This document shows positions 1 to 7,953 of a DNA stretch of 64,000 nt, one piece after another. The stretch covers positions 62,001 through 126,000 of the forward strand of contig NZ_RPDJ01000034.1 in NCBI RefSeq assembly GCF_004023625.1, given 5' to 3'. Source of the DNA: Streptomyces cavernae. GTDB taxonomy: Bacteria > Actinomycetota > Actinomycetes > Streptomycetales > Streptomycetaceae. The notes under the pieces are model-generated. The model worked only from the letters and a program-made list of their open reading frames with translations, did not search any database and was not told where the DNA came from. The position numbers were made by a program, and so were the translations under genes. How positions within the stretch are numbered: position 1 is the stretch's first letter; every line of letters begins with the position of its first letter.

Positions 1-1
1 C

Positions 2-1111
2 GCACGGCTACGAGCCGTGGTGGCGCTGGCGCAGGGGATGGCGGCGGCGCACACCCCGCGCGAGTGCTGGCGTGCCGCCGCGCAGGGAACCTGTCGGGCC
101 CTCTGCGGCTCCTTCGCCGCACTCTCCGTATGGGAACGCGACCTCGGCCGCCTCCGCGTCCTGGTGAACTCCGGCGACCGCACCCCGGGCGAGGAGGAGT
201 TCCCGGAGCACGAGTCCTACCCGGTCAACCGGTTCCCCGAGATCACCGAGTTCCTCCACGACCGCTGGGCCACGGGCGGCGAAGCCGACGCCTGGGTCGA
301 GACCGCGGCCGGCGACGCGTCGGACCCACGCGTCGCCAACCTCCGAAGACGGGGCCGCGGCTGCTGCATAGTCGCGCCCGTCGTACTGCACGGCCGCGCC
401 TGGGGCGAGCTCTACGTCGCCCGCCCGCCCGACGCTCCCGTCTTCGGCTCCGAGGACGCGGACTTCGCCACCGTCCTCGCCGCCGTGGTCGCCGCGGGCA
501 TCGCCCAGACCGAGCGCCTGGAAGAGGTCCGCCAACTCGCCTTCACCGACGCCCTCACCGGTCTCGCCAACCGCCGCGCCGTCGACGTCTGCCTCGACGA
601 GGCCATCGAACGTCACCGCAAGGAGCATGTCGTGGTCAGCCTCGCCGTCTGCGACCTCAACGGACTCAAGCACGTCAACGACACCTGCGGCCACGCCGTC
701 GGCGACCGTCTCCTGGAGCGCTTCGGCTCCGTGCTCTCGCTGTGCGGAGCCATGCTCCCCGATGCGCTGGCCGCCCGCCTGGGCGGCGACGAGTTCTGCC
801 TCCTCGCGGTCGGACCGCCCGCCGACGAAATGGTGGGCGCCGCCGCCGAACTCTGCCGCCGCGCGTCCTGCCTCGACCTCGGCGAGGGCGTCTCCTGCGG
901 AGTCGCCTCCACCGGCGACCCCATCGGGCCGGTGCACTCGGCCCGCCGGCTGTTCCGGCTGGCGGACGCCGCGCAGTACCGGGCGAAGGCGGTCCGGGCG
1001 ACCGGGCCGGTCGTGGCGGGCCGTGCGGGACCGGACGACCCGGTCGTCCTGCTGGCCGACGCTCCGCCTCCCGTGGCCGGGGAGCGCCGCACCTTCCGCG
1101 GCCGCCCCTGA
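2..1111 (+). CDS. GAF-GGDEF protein, probable diguanylate cyclase (5' end outside window)
   Basis: Cyclic-di-GMP synthase-like cytoplasmic protein. The frame is open to the left edge; a GTG at 17 exists, but the residues ARLRAV before it read like family sequence, so the start is probably just outside the window. Counting from that GTG, a GAF-like sensor spans about residues 20-160 and the GGDEF domain about 175-325, with DALTGLANRR at its start and an intact GGDEF signature at residues 256-260. The usual RxxD inhibitory site upstream of GGDEF is absent. In Streptomyces such proteins tune c-di-GMP, which holds BldD on DNA and delays development. hutH follows 121 bp downstream on the same strand. 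Enzyme activity is inferred from the intact signature. Confidence 0.85.
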   Translation, partial: ARLRAVVALAQGMAAAHTPRECWRAAAQGTCRALCGSFAALSVWERDLGRLRVLVNSGDRTPGEEEFPEHESYPVNRFPEITEFLHDRWATGGEADAWVETAAGDASDPRVANLRRRGRGCCIVAPVVLHGRAWGELYVARPPDAPVFGSEDADFATVLAAVVAAGIAQTERLEEVRQLAFTDALTGLANRRAVDVCLDEAIERHRKEHVVVSLAVCDLNGLKHVNDTCGHAVGDRLLERFGSVLSLCGAMLPDALAARLGGDEFCLLAVGPPADEMVGAAAELCRRASCLDLGEGVSCGVASTGDPIGPVHSARRLFRLADAAQYRAKAVRATGPVVAGRAGPDDPVVLLADAPPPVAGERRTFRGRP

Positions 1112-1232
1112 CTCCGGCGGCGGCCGATCCCCGAGCCCGCGCCCCCCGCCGCGTGCCCCCAGGGGCCCCGGTAAGGGGCAGGTCCCGGGACCGCTAGTGA
1201 CATCATCGAATTCAACCCCTACGCTCCTGAAT

Positions 1233-2777
1233 ATGAATATGCACACTGTGGTGGTGGGGACGTCCGGTGTCACCGCGTCCGACGTCGTTGCCGTGGCGCG
1301 CGCGGGCGCTCGCGTGGAGCTGTCCGCCGAGGCCGTCTCCGCGCTGCGCGCGGCGCGCGCGATCGTGGACGCGCTGGCCGCCAAGCCGGACCCGGTCTAC
1401 GGCGTGAGCACCGGCTTCGGCGCCCTGGCGACCCGGCACATCAGCCAGGAACTGCGTGCGCAGTTGCAGCGCAACATCGTCCGCTCGCACGCGGCGGGGA
1501 TGGGTGCGCGCGTGGAGCGTGAGGTCGTCCGCGCGCTGGTGTTCCTCCGGCTCAAGACCGTCTGCTCCGGCCACACGGGCGTCCGCCCGGAGGTCGCGCA
1601 GACCATGGCCGACCTGCTGAACGCCGGTATCACCCCCGTCGTGCACGAGTACGGCTCGCTCGGCTGCTCGGGCGACCTCGCCCCGCTGTCCCACTGCGCC
1701 CTCACCCTGATGGGCGAGGGGGAGGCGGAAGGTCCGGACGGGACCGTGCGCCCCGCCGCCGAACTCCTCGCCGAGCACGGGATCACGCCCGTCGAGCTGC
1801 GCGAGAAGGAAGGCCTCGCCCTGCTGAACGGCACCGACGGCATGCTCGGCATGCTGATCATGGCCCTCGCCGACCTCGACCTGCTCTACAAGTCCGCCGA
1901 CGTCACGGCCGCCCTGTCCCTGGAGGCCCTCCTCGGCACCGACAAGGTCCTCGCCCCCGAACTGCACGCCATCCGCCCGCACCCGGGCCAGGCGGCCAGC
2001 GCCGCCAACATGCTCGCCGTGCTGAAGGGCTCGGGGCTCACCGGGCACCACCAGGACGACGCCCCGCGCGTGCAGGACGCGTACTCGGTGCGCTGCGCCC
2101 CGCAGGTCGCGGGCGCGGGCCGGGACACCATGGCCCACGCCCGCCTGGTCGCCGAGCGTGAGCTCGCCTCCGCCGTGGACAACCCCGTCGTCCTGCCCGA
2201 TGGCAGGGTCGAGTCCAACGGCAACTTCCACGGCGCTCCGGTGGCGTACGTCCTGGACTTCCTCGCCATCGCCGCCGCGGACCTCGCCTCGATCGCCGAA
2301 CGCCGTACCGACCGGCTCCTCGACAAGAACCGCTCACACGGCCTGCCGCCGTTCCTCGCGGACGATCCCGGCGTCGACTCGGGCCTGATGATCGCCCAGT
2401 ACACCCAGGCGGCCCTGGTCAGCGAGCTGAAGCGGCTCGCCGTGCCCGCCTCCGCGGACTCCATCCCGTCCTCGGCGATGCAGGAGGACCATGTCTCCAT
2501 GGGCTGGTCGGCGGCCCGCAAACTCCGTACGGCCGTGGACAACCTGGCCCGGGTCCTCGCCGTCGAGTTGTACGCCGCCACCCGCGCCGTCGAACTGCGC
2601 GAGGGCCTCACCCCGGCCCCGGCGACCCGCGCCGTGATCGACGCGGCCCGCGCGGCCGGCGTGCGGGGCCCGGGCCCGGACCGCTTCCTCGCCCCGGACC
2701 TTGCGGCCGCCGAGTCCTTCGTACGGGAGGGCAGTCTGCTCGCGGCGGTGGAGCCGGTCACCGGCCCCCTGGCGTGA
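1233..2777 (+). CDS. hutH: Histidine ammonia-lyase
   Basis: Catalyses non-oxidative deamination of L-histidine to urocanate, the first step of histidine utilisation; cytoplasmic homotetramer. The 514-residue product matches the usual length of about 510. The MIO prosthetic group forms from a tripeptide that here is C145-S146-G147 within GSLGCSGDLAPLSH, the Cys-Ser-Gly variant I recall for Streptomyces rather than Ala-Ser-Gly. Further landmarks are YGVSTGFG near residue 57, NGTDGM and GLPPFL. The start is the ATG at 1233, with an in-frame ATG at 1239; there is no convincing Shine-Dalgarno sequence, so a leaderless or very short leader is possible. The frame stays open far upstream (from 627), but only the part from 1233 is family-like. 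Other hut genes are not adjacent. Confidence 0.97.
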   Translation: MNMHTVVVGTSGVTASDVVAVARAGARVELSAEAVSALRAARAIVDALAAKPDPVYGVSTGFGALATRHISQELRAQLQRNIVRSHAAGMGARVEREVVRALVFLRLKTVCSGHTGVRPEVAQTMADLLNAGITPVVHEYGSLGCSGDLAPLSHCALTLMGEGEAEGPDGTVRPAAELLAEHGITPVELREKEGLALLNGTDGMLGMLIMALADLDLLYKSADVTAALSLEALLGTDKVLAPELHAIRPHPGQAASAANMLAVLKGSGLTGHHQDDAPRVQDAYSVRCAPQVAGAGRDTMAHARLVAERELASAVDNPVVLPDGRVESNGNFHGAPVAYVLDFLAIAAADLASIAERRTDRLLDKNRSHGLPPFLADDPGVDSGLMIAQYTQAALVSELKRLAVPASADSIPSSAMQEDHVSMGWSAARKLRTAVDNLARVLAVELYAATRAVELREGLTPAPATRAVIDAARAAGVRGPGPDRFLAPDLAAAESFVREGSLLAAVEPVTGPLA

Positions 2778-2784
2778 CGGCGGT

Positions 2785-2812
2785 TGGGGGGCCGCCAAAC
2801 ACCGGCCCCCCA
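2785..2812. terminator. Bidirectional hairpin between convergent genes
   Basis: A perfect 10-bp inverted repeat (TGGGGGGCCG with CGGCCCCCCA) encloses an 8-nt loop in the 54-bp gap between the stop codons of hutH and the convergent glycosyltransferase gene. It has no T-run, which is usual for actinobacterial terminators. Confidence 0.75.
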
Positions 2813-2831
2813 CCGCTCACCACCCCTCACC

Positions 2832-4946
2832 TCACGACGAACCGTCCGACGACTTCGGGGCCGCGCTGAACGCCAGGTCGTTGGTGACCGTGAAGAAGGG
2901 CCGGACCTCGCCACCGGCCAGGGCCGCCGCCGGGTACCTGTCGGTGCCCTTGCGGTCCACGATGTCGTCCGAGACCCGCCCCACCCGCACGAGTTCGGCG
3001 CCCTCGGCGGGCCGCAGGAACAGGTCCCACTCGCGTTTGTCCGGGTGCCCGGACCCGGGCACGGAGGCCACCGTCGCCTGGAACCAGGTGCCGGCGGAAC
3101 CCTCCGCGGCCACCTCGAAGCCGGCCAGGTCCTCGCCCCGGGCCACCCCGACCAGCGCGGCCCCGTCCCCGAGCGTGACGCCGTACAGGGCGCCCTCGAC
3201 GGTGACCGACCCCTCGCCCGCCCGCACGGCCGTCACCTCCGCGTGCGTCGTCCTGCGGAAGGTGCGCAGTGCCAGGTAGCCGTCCTTGGTGGCGTACGGG
3301 ATCCACCACGCCTGCGGAGCGGGCGCCACGGTGAGCAGGGCGCGCTGCTCGACCAGCCGGGCCTTGACCCGGCGCCGCATGCCGTCACCGGCGCGCTCCA
3401 CGTACATGTCCCAGCGGCCCTCCGGCACGGAATGCCGGGACAGCCGTGCCGTCCAGGGGGCCTTGGCGTCGGCGGATGCCTCCAGCGGGACCCGGAACTC
3501 CTCCTCGCTCTTGCGCAGCCGCACCACCAGCGACAGATCCGTCCCGGACACACCCCCCGGTGCGACGGACACCAGCACATCGCCCTGGCCGTCCACCCGG
3601 CATCCGGCCTTCGGCCGCAACGGGCGCGGTGTGCCGTCGGCGTGCCGCGCGGCGGCGGGCTCGGCGTCCGTCCCGGCGGCGGTCCGCGCGGAGGATTGCG
3701 CGGAGGTCTGCGGTGCGGACTTCTTCGTCGCGGCCCCGGCGGGCAGCAGCCCTCGCACTGCCTTGCGCATCCGCCGCCCGAGCTTCGTCATCGCGGTGAC
3801 CCGCTCCGCACGCAACTCGTTGATCAGCGACTCGTACTGGCCGGCGACCTTGCGCGGCGCGTACTTCTGCGCCGTCACCCGCGCGGCCTCGCCCATGCGG
3901 CGCCGTTCGTCGGCGTTGTCCATCAGCTTCAGCAGTCCGGCCGCGATCGCCTCCGCGTCACCCTGCGGTACGAGCAGTCCGTCGGTGCCGTCGGTGATGA
4001 TCTCGCCCGGGCCGTGCGGGCAGTCGGTGGCGACCACGGGCACCCCGGCGTGCATGGCCTCGATGATGGTCATCCCGAAGGACTCCCAGTCGGAGGTGAC
4101 GGCCGCGATGCTGCCCTTGGCCCACTCCGTCTCCATCGTGCCGTGCGGGCCCATGAGCCGGACGTGGTCGTTCAGCCGGAGCCGGTCGATGTCGGCCTGA
4201 AGATTGGGTTTCTGCGGGCCCTGCCCGTAGATCCTGAGCCCCCACTCGGGCCGTTCGGCGTGGACCTTGGCGAAGGCCTCGATCAGCAGGTCGTACCGCT
4301 TCACCCGGGCCAGCCGGCCGGCCGCGACCACCAGCGGGGCCCGGCCGTCGGAGAGATCGGCCCGGGACCGGGGCACGGCGTTCGAGATGTCGGTGATCCG
4401 GGCGGTCACCCCGGGAAGCTCCGCACGGTGGTGCTCCGCGTCCCGCGCGGAGACGGTGACGAAGGCGTCCAGGCGCCCGATCGCCTCGTTCTGCGCGATG
4501 CGCACGCCCGGGGTGTGGTTGTCGTAGGACAGGTGCTCCTGCCCGATGCGCAGATAGCGCTTCGAGCCGTGCCGGGCGAGGAAGACCACCAGGGCCGGCC
4601 GGGTGGCGATCACCACATCGGCGTCGGTCCGCTGCAGATAGTCCAGCAGGCGTTCGTCGGAGAGCGCGGTGTAGCGCTGGACCAGGACCTCGTCGGACGG
4701 CACCACCGCCGACGGCTGCGCCATCAGCGGATGCCTGCCGTCGAAGGTTTCCGCCTCCGGCCGCTCGTCGACGAGGGGCGTGAGCTTCACCTTGCCGCTG
4801 ATCCCGAGCGTCGGTCTGTCGGAGGTGCGGAAGACCGAGACGACCTCGACGTCGTGCCGTAAGGCGAGCGCACCGGCGAGATTCAAGGTCGAACGGATCG
4901 TGCCGCCAATGGAATACGCATTGTGCAGCAGAAAGCTGATCTTCAA
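2832..4946 (-). CDS. GT4 glycosyltransferase with long C-terminal extension
   Basis: Retaining nucleotide-sugar glycosyltransferase, probably acting at the cytoplasmic membrane on a cell-wall polymer. I place the start at the TTG at 4946, giving the usual N-terminal strand of the fold, KISFLLHNAYSIGGT; the frame continues upstream without family-like residues. Of 704 residues, about 1-370 form a GT-B fold with VVAAGRLARVKRYDLLIEAF and the E-x7-E motif in ESFGMTIIEAMHAGVPVVAT. A linker rich in Arg, Ala and Ser follows, and about 250 residues of beta-type sequence with two repeated W-x-x-R/Q-type modules (GRWDMYV and EWDLFL). I have seen similar tails on teichoic-acid polymerase-like proteins of Streptomyces. 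The acceptor cannot be told from sequence. Confidence 0.85.
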   Translation of the reverse strand: MKISFLLHNAYSIGGTIRSTLNLAGALALRHDVEVVSVFRTSDRPTLGISGKVKLTPLVDERPEAETFDGRHPLMAQPSAVVPSDEVLVQRYTALSDERLLDYLQRTDADVVIATRPALVVFLARHGSKRYLRIGQEHLSYDNHTPGVRIAQNEAIGRLDAFVTVSARDAEHHRAELPGVTARITDISNAVPRSRADLSDGRAPLVVAAGRLARVKRYDLLIEAFAKVHAERPEWGLRIYGQGPQKPNLQADIDRLRLNDHVRLMGPHGTMETEWAKGSIAAVTSDWESFGMTIIEAMHAGVPVVATDCPHGPGEIITDGTDGLLVPQGDAEAIAAGLLKLMDNADERRRMGEAARVTAQKYAPRKVAGQYESLINELRAERVTAMTKLGRRMRKAVRGLLPAGAATKKSAPQTSAQSSARTAAGTDAEPAAARHADGTPRPLRPKAGCRVDGQGDVLVSVAPGGVSGTDLSLVVRLRKSEEEFRVPLEASADAKAPWTARLSRHSVPEGRWDMYVERAGDGMRRRVKARLVEQRALLTVAPAPQAWWIPYATKDGYLALRTFRRTTHAEVTAVRAGEGSVTVEGALYGVTLGDGAALVGVARGEDLAGFEVAAEGSAGTWFQATVASVPGSGHPDKREWDLFLRPAEGAELVRVGRVSDDIVDRKGTDRYPAAALAGGEVRPFFTVTNDLAFSAAPKSSDGSS

Positions 4947-5255
4947 GACAGAAAACCCCGTGTGTGAGCAGGCGCACGCCGCCCGCCGGCGCAAACCTGA
5001 CGTGGAGTCTAACCCTGTGAAGGAAGCGGGAACTGACTGCGAGCCACAAGTGAAGGGACGGTAAATCCCCCCGGCTCAGGGCCTCCCGGTTGACGATCGG
5101 TCAGTCAGCGCTGGCAAGAGCCCCGTTGCCTGCGGCGGCAGTCCAAGAAGGGCTTGGTTTCTTTGCGTTGTTTTGGGGATCGGCCGACAGGGCGGAACGG
5201 TACTCTCCGCACGCCCGGACGGTGGGCGCACGGTCGGTCACCAGCGCACGCCCGC
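4947..5255. other. Intergenic stretch upstream of the glycosyltransferase
   Basis: About 300 bp between the start of the GT4 gene and the stop of the next minus-strand gene. It should hold the GT4 promoter on the minus strand. I see no convincing hairpin, repeat or small gene in it. Confidence 0.4.
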
Positions 5256-5684
5256 TCAGTAGGCGTCCGTACGCTCCCTGCGGACCGAGTACGTCACGAA
5301 GCCGGCGCCCAAACCCAGAAAGAGGATGCCGCCGATCACATACGGGGTGGTGTCGAAGGCGCCGGTGTCGGCCAGTTCCCTGCCGTCCTCCGTGCCCGAC
5401 GCGTCGGACGTCGTCGTCACGTCCGCCGAGTCCGCCGAGTCCGCGGTGTCCGTCGTGTCTGCGGTGTTCGCAGTGTCCGCGGTCTCCGCCGTGCCCTCGG
5501 TGGTCGTCCTCGCCCGGACCGAGGCGGTGGCCGGCGTGGTGTCGGCCATGGTGTGCCCGGCGGGCCCCTCCATCGTCGCGTTGGCGGAGGGGACGAACCA
5601 CAGTGCGCCCAGCAGGGTTCCGGCGGCGGTTGCGGTCAGCAGCGATCGACGTGCGGCGGACGACGTTCGATGTGCGGCGGACAC
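5256..5684 (-). CDS. LAXTG-type sortase-anchored surface protein
   Basis: Small secreted protein expected to be covalently attached to peptidoglycan. The start is the GTG at 5684, preceded by AAGGGGA about 10 nt upstream. The 142-residue product has a basic N-terminus, a hydrophobic signal (LLTATAAGTLLGALWFVP) ending in an ANA-type cleavage site near residue 35, then a Thr/Asp/Ala-rich spacer with TADT-like repeats, and a complete C-terminal sorting signal: LADTG, a hydrophobic segment (YVIGGILFLGLGAGFVTY) and the basic tail RRERTDAY. LAXTG is the motif used by class E sortases in actinobacteria. No sortase gene is in the window. Its neighbour on the right is an L,D-transpeptidase, so both products act in the cell wall. 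Confidence 0.82.
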   Translation of the reverse strand: MSAAHRTSSAARRSLLTATAAGTLLGALWFVPSANATMEGPAGHTMADTTPATASVRARTTTEGTAETADTANTADTTDTADSADSADVTTTSDASGTEDGRELADTGAFDTTPYVIGGILFLGLGAGFVTYSVRRERTDAY

Positions 5685-5794
5685 TGAATATCTATCCCCT
5701 TGTGCTGCTGGCGAATTGGCCGTGTGGGGCGATGCTAATGAAAGTCGCGGGTCGCAGGAAAGTCGCGGGGGTCCGGGGCCGTACGCTCCCCGCC

Positions 5795-6154
5795 ATGAGT
5801 ACTCCCGAGACATCACGATATGTGCGGCTTCGCGTGGAACTCGTACTGGAACTCACCGACTCCGCGGCCGTGACCAGGGCCGCACTGGACCGCATCGGAG
5901 GCGACAGCGCGATGGCGGACGACGAGCGTGCCTACACGGTGCGTGCCGTGACGGAGGACACGGCGGAGGCGCTCGCCTTCCTCGTCGACCCGCCCGACCT
6001 GGTGGACGACGTGCCCGGGGTGGATCTCCTGCAGGCCTCGTGGAGCAGTGAGGAGATCGACTACGACCCCGATTCGCCGGAATGGGGTCCGGACGAGGAT
6101 GATGTGGTGGCTGCGGACGGCGAAGTCGACGACGGTGACGGCGGCCGCTCATAG
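5795..6154 (+). CDS. Conserved hypothetical acidic protein
   Basis: A 119-residue cytoplasmic protein without signal peptide or membrane segment. The start ATG at 5795 (MSTPETSRYVRL) is chosen because the family-like sequence begins there while the frame is open well upstream. The N-terminal part looks like a compact alpha/beta fold (YVRLRVELVLEL, a helix, then RAYTVRAV); the last 45 residues are very acidic (DYDPDSPEWGPDEDD and a Asp/Gly tail). I do not recognise a function. It is divergent from the LAXTG protein gene (110-bp gap) and lies upstream of the L,D-transpeptidase gene, but a 220-bp gap with its own palindrome separates it from the latter, so they need not be cotranscribed. Confidence 0.7.
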   Translation: MSTPETSRYVRLRVELVLELTDSAAVTRAALDRIGGDSAMADDERAYTVRAVTEDTAEALAFLVDPPDLVDDVPGVDLLQASWSSEEIDYDPDSPEWGPDEDDVVAADGEVDDGDGGRS

Positions 6155-6275
6155 GGTTCCCGAATTCGGGGACTCCGAGTGGCAACCGAGATCCCTGGTT
6201 TTGTCGTCTCACGGGGCGCACCGACAACAGCGGCAACGCTGGCAACGTAAAGATGAGCGTGGTCTGCCCCACACT

Positions 6276-6291
6276 TTCCGCATATGCGGAA
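6276..6291. promoter_or_regulatory. Perfect 16-bp palindrome upstream of the L,D-transpeptidase gene
   Basis: TTCCGCATATGCGGAA is a perfect inverted repeat centred about 92 bp before the start codon at 6376. The position and symmetry suggest an operator for a dimeric regulator. The regulator is unknown. Confidence 0.45.
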
Positions 6292-6375
6292 CGGGATGAA
6301 CCGGTCAGCGCGTTGTAGGGCTCTACGGGGAGTCTCGGGCTTTTTGGGCAATCGGCAACGATGGAGAAGCGTGTG

Positions 6376-7638
6376 ATGACGGACGGTAGGCGGCGCAGGG
6401 GTCTCATGGCCGCGTCCGCACTGCTTGGCGGCGTACTGGTCCTGTCCGCGTGTAGCGGCGGTGGCGACGGCGGCGACGACAAGGCCGAGAGCGGCAAGGG
6501 CGGCGACACCTCACAGTCCAAGGTCGACGAGGCGGCCGCCAAGAAGACGTCCGAGGCTCAGATCAAGATCACGCCCAAGGACGGCTCGAACAACGCCTCC
6601 ATCAACAACTCCGCCGCGGTCACCGTGACCAAGGGCACCCTGACCGACGTCACCATGAAGACCTCGGCGGGCACGGTCGTGGCCGGGGAGATATCCGCGG
6701 ACAAGAAGAGCTGGAAGCCCGACGCCCAGCTCGAGAGGGCCACCACCTACAAGATCAGCGCCACCGCGAAGGACGCCGACGGGCGCGCGGCCCACGAGAA
6801 CGCCTCGTTCACCACCGTCGCCCCGGCCAACTCCTTCATCGGCAACTTCACGCCGGAGGACGGTTCGACCGTCGGCGTCGGCATGCCCGTGTCGATCAAC
6901 TTCGACAAGGCGATCACCAACAAGGCCGCCGTCCAGAAGGGCATCACCGTCACCTCCAGCAGCGGTCAGGAGGTCGTCGGCCACTGGTTCAGCCCCAACC
7001 GGATCGACTTCCGGCCGGAGGAGTACTGGCAGGGCGGCTCCACCGTCACGCTGAAGCTCGCGCTGGACGGCGTCGAGGGCGCGCAGGGCGTCTACGGCGT
7101 GCAGCAGAAGACGGTCAGCTTCAAGATCGGCCGCAACCAGGTCTCCATCGTCGACGCCCAGACCAAGACCATGAAGGTCACGCAGAACGGCAAGACGATC
7201 AAGACCATCCCGATCTCCGCCGGCGCGCCCGAGAACAAGACGTACGAGGGCCAGATGGTGATCTCCGAGAAGTTCAAGGAGACCCGGATGAACGGCGCGA
7301 CGGTCGGTTTCACCGACGACGACGGCAAGGGCGAGTACGACATCAAGGACGTACCGCACGCCATGCGCCTGTCGACGTCCGGCACGTTCATCCACGGCAA
7401 CTACTGGGGCGCGAAGTCCATCTTCGGCTCGGTGAACACCAGCCACGGCTGTGTGGGCCTCTCCGACACAAAGGGCGCCAACGACCCCAATACGGCGGGT
7501 GCGTGGTTCTACAACAACTCGATGATCGGTGACGTGGTGGTCGTCCAGAACACCGGCGACAAGCAGATCGCCCCGGACAACGGGCTCAACGGGTGGAACC
7601 TGGACTGGGCTCAGTGGAAGGCGGGTTCGGCGGCCTGA
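6376..7638 (+). CDS. L,D-transpeptidase lipoprotein (YkuD domain)
   Basis: Membrane-anchored enzyme that forms 3-3 cross-links in peptidoglycan or attaches proteins to it. The start ATG at 6376 has GGAG 9 nt upstream; an in-frame ATG at 6361 would leave that Shine-Dalgarno inside the gene. A lipoprotein signal ends in LSAC with the lipidated Cys at residue 26, followed by a Gly/Asp/Lys-rich linker. Two immunoglobulin-like beta domains occupy roughly residues 60-250 and the YkuD catalytic domain about 255-380, with the family motif HGN...SHGC and nucleophile C359. The length of 420 is typical of actinobacterial Ldt proteins with the Ig-Ig-YkuD layout. A strong hairpin follows the stop codon, so the gene is probably monocistronic. 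Confidence 0.93.
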   Translation: MTDGRRRRGLMAASALLGGVLVLSACSGGGDGGDDKAESGKGGDTSQSKVDEAAAKKTSEAQIKITPKDGSNNASINNSAAVTVTKGTLTDVTMKTSAGTVVAGEISADKKSWKPDAQLERATTYKISATAKDADGRAAHENASFTTVAPANSFIGNFTPEDGSTVGVGMPVSINFDKAITNKAAVQKGITVTSSSGQEVVGHWFSPNRIDFRPEEYWQGGSTVTLKLALDGVEGAQGVYGVQQKTVSFKIGRNQVSIVDAQTKTMKVTQNGKTIKTIPISAGAPENKTYEGQMVISEKFKETRMNGATVGFTDDDGKGEYDIKDVPHAMRLSTSGTFIHGNYWGAKSIFGSVNTSHGCVGLSDTKGANDPNTAGAWFYNNSMIGDVVVVQNTGDKQIAPDNGLNGWNLDWAQWKAGSAA

Positions 7639-7663
7639 CGGGACCGCCCGCTCTCCCTTGCGT

Positions 7664-7705
7664 CCGACGGCGGCGCCGACCCCGAGAGGGCGGCGCCGCC
7701 GTCGG
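7664..7705 (+). terminator. Strong hairpin after the L,D-transpeptidase gene
   Basis: A perfect 15-bp GC-rich stem (arms 7664-7678 and 7691-7705) with a 12-nt loop starts 25 bp after the stop codon. The loop itself can pair CCC with GGG. Confidence 0.85.
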
Positions 7706-7953
7706 CGTTCTCCGCGGCGCGTGCTCTGCGGGTCCCCCCGCCGGAGGCTGGGGGAGTGCGAAGGGCAACGTCCGGAGCGCGCAGGGCGCTTGAGTACGCC
7801 CCACCAAGTGCTTGAGTACGTCCCACTATTGAGCACCACTTCACCCCCCGGCATACTGCGTATCCCGGGGGGTGAACAGCGCTGCGGCGCAGGGGGCTCC
7901 CCCGGCCGGGCATGAAGGGGATTCGGCCCGGTACTTCATCTCCAGGGGGAGAC

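Noticed and set aside
627..1232. Upstream in-frame extension of hutH inside the GGDEF gene
   Set aside because: The product would carry 200 residues of unrelated Ser/Arg-rich sequence; the GGDEF frame is clearly the coding one there.
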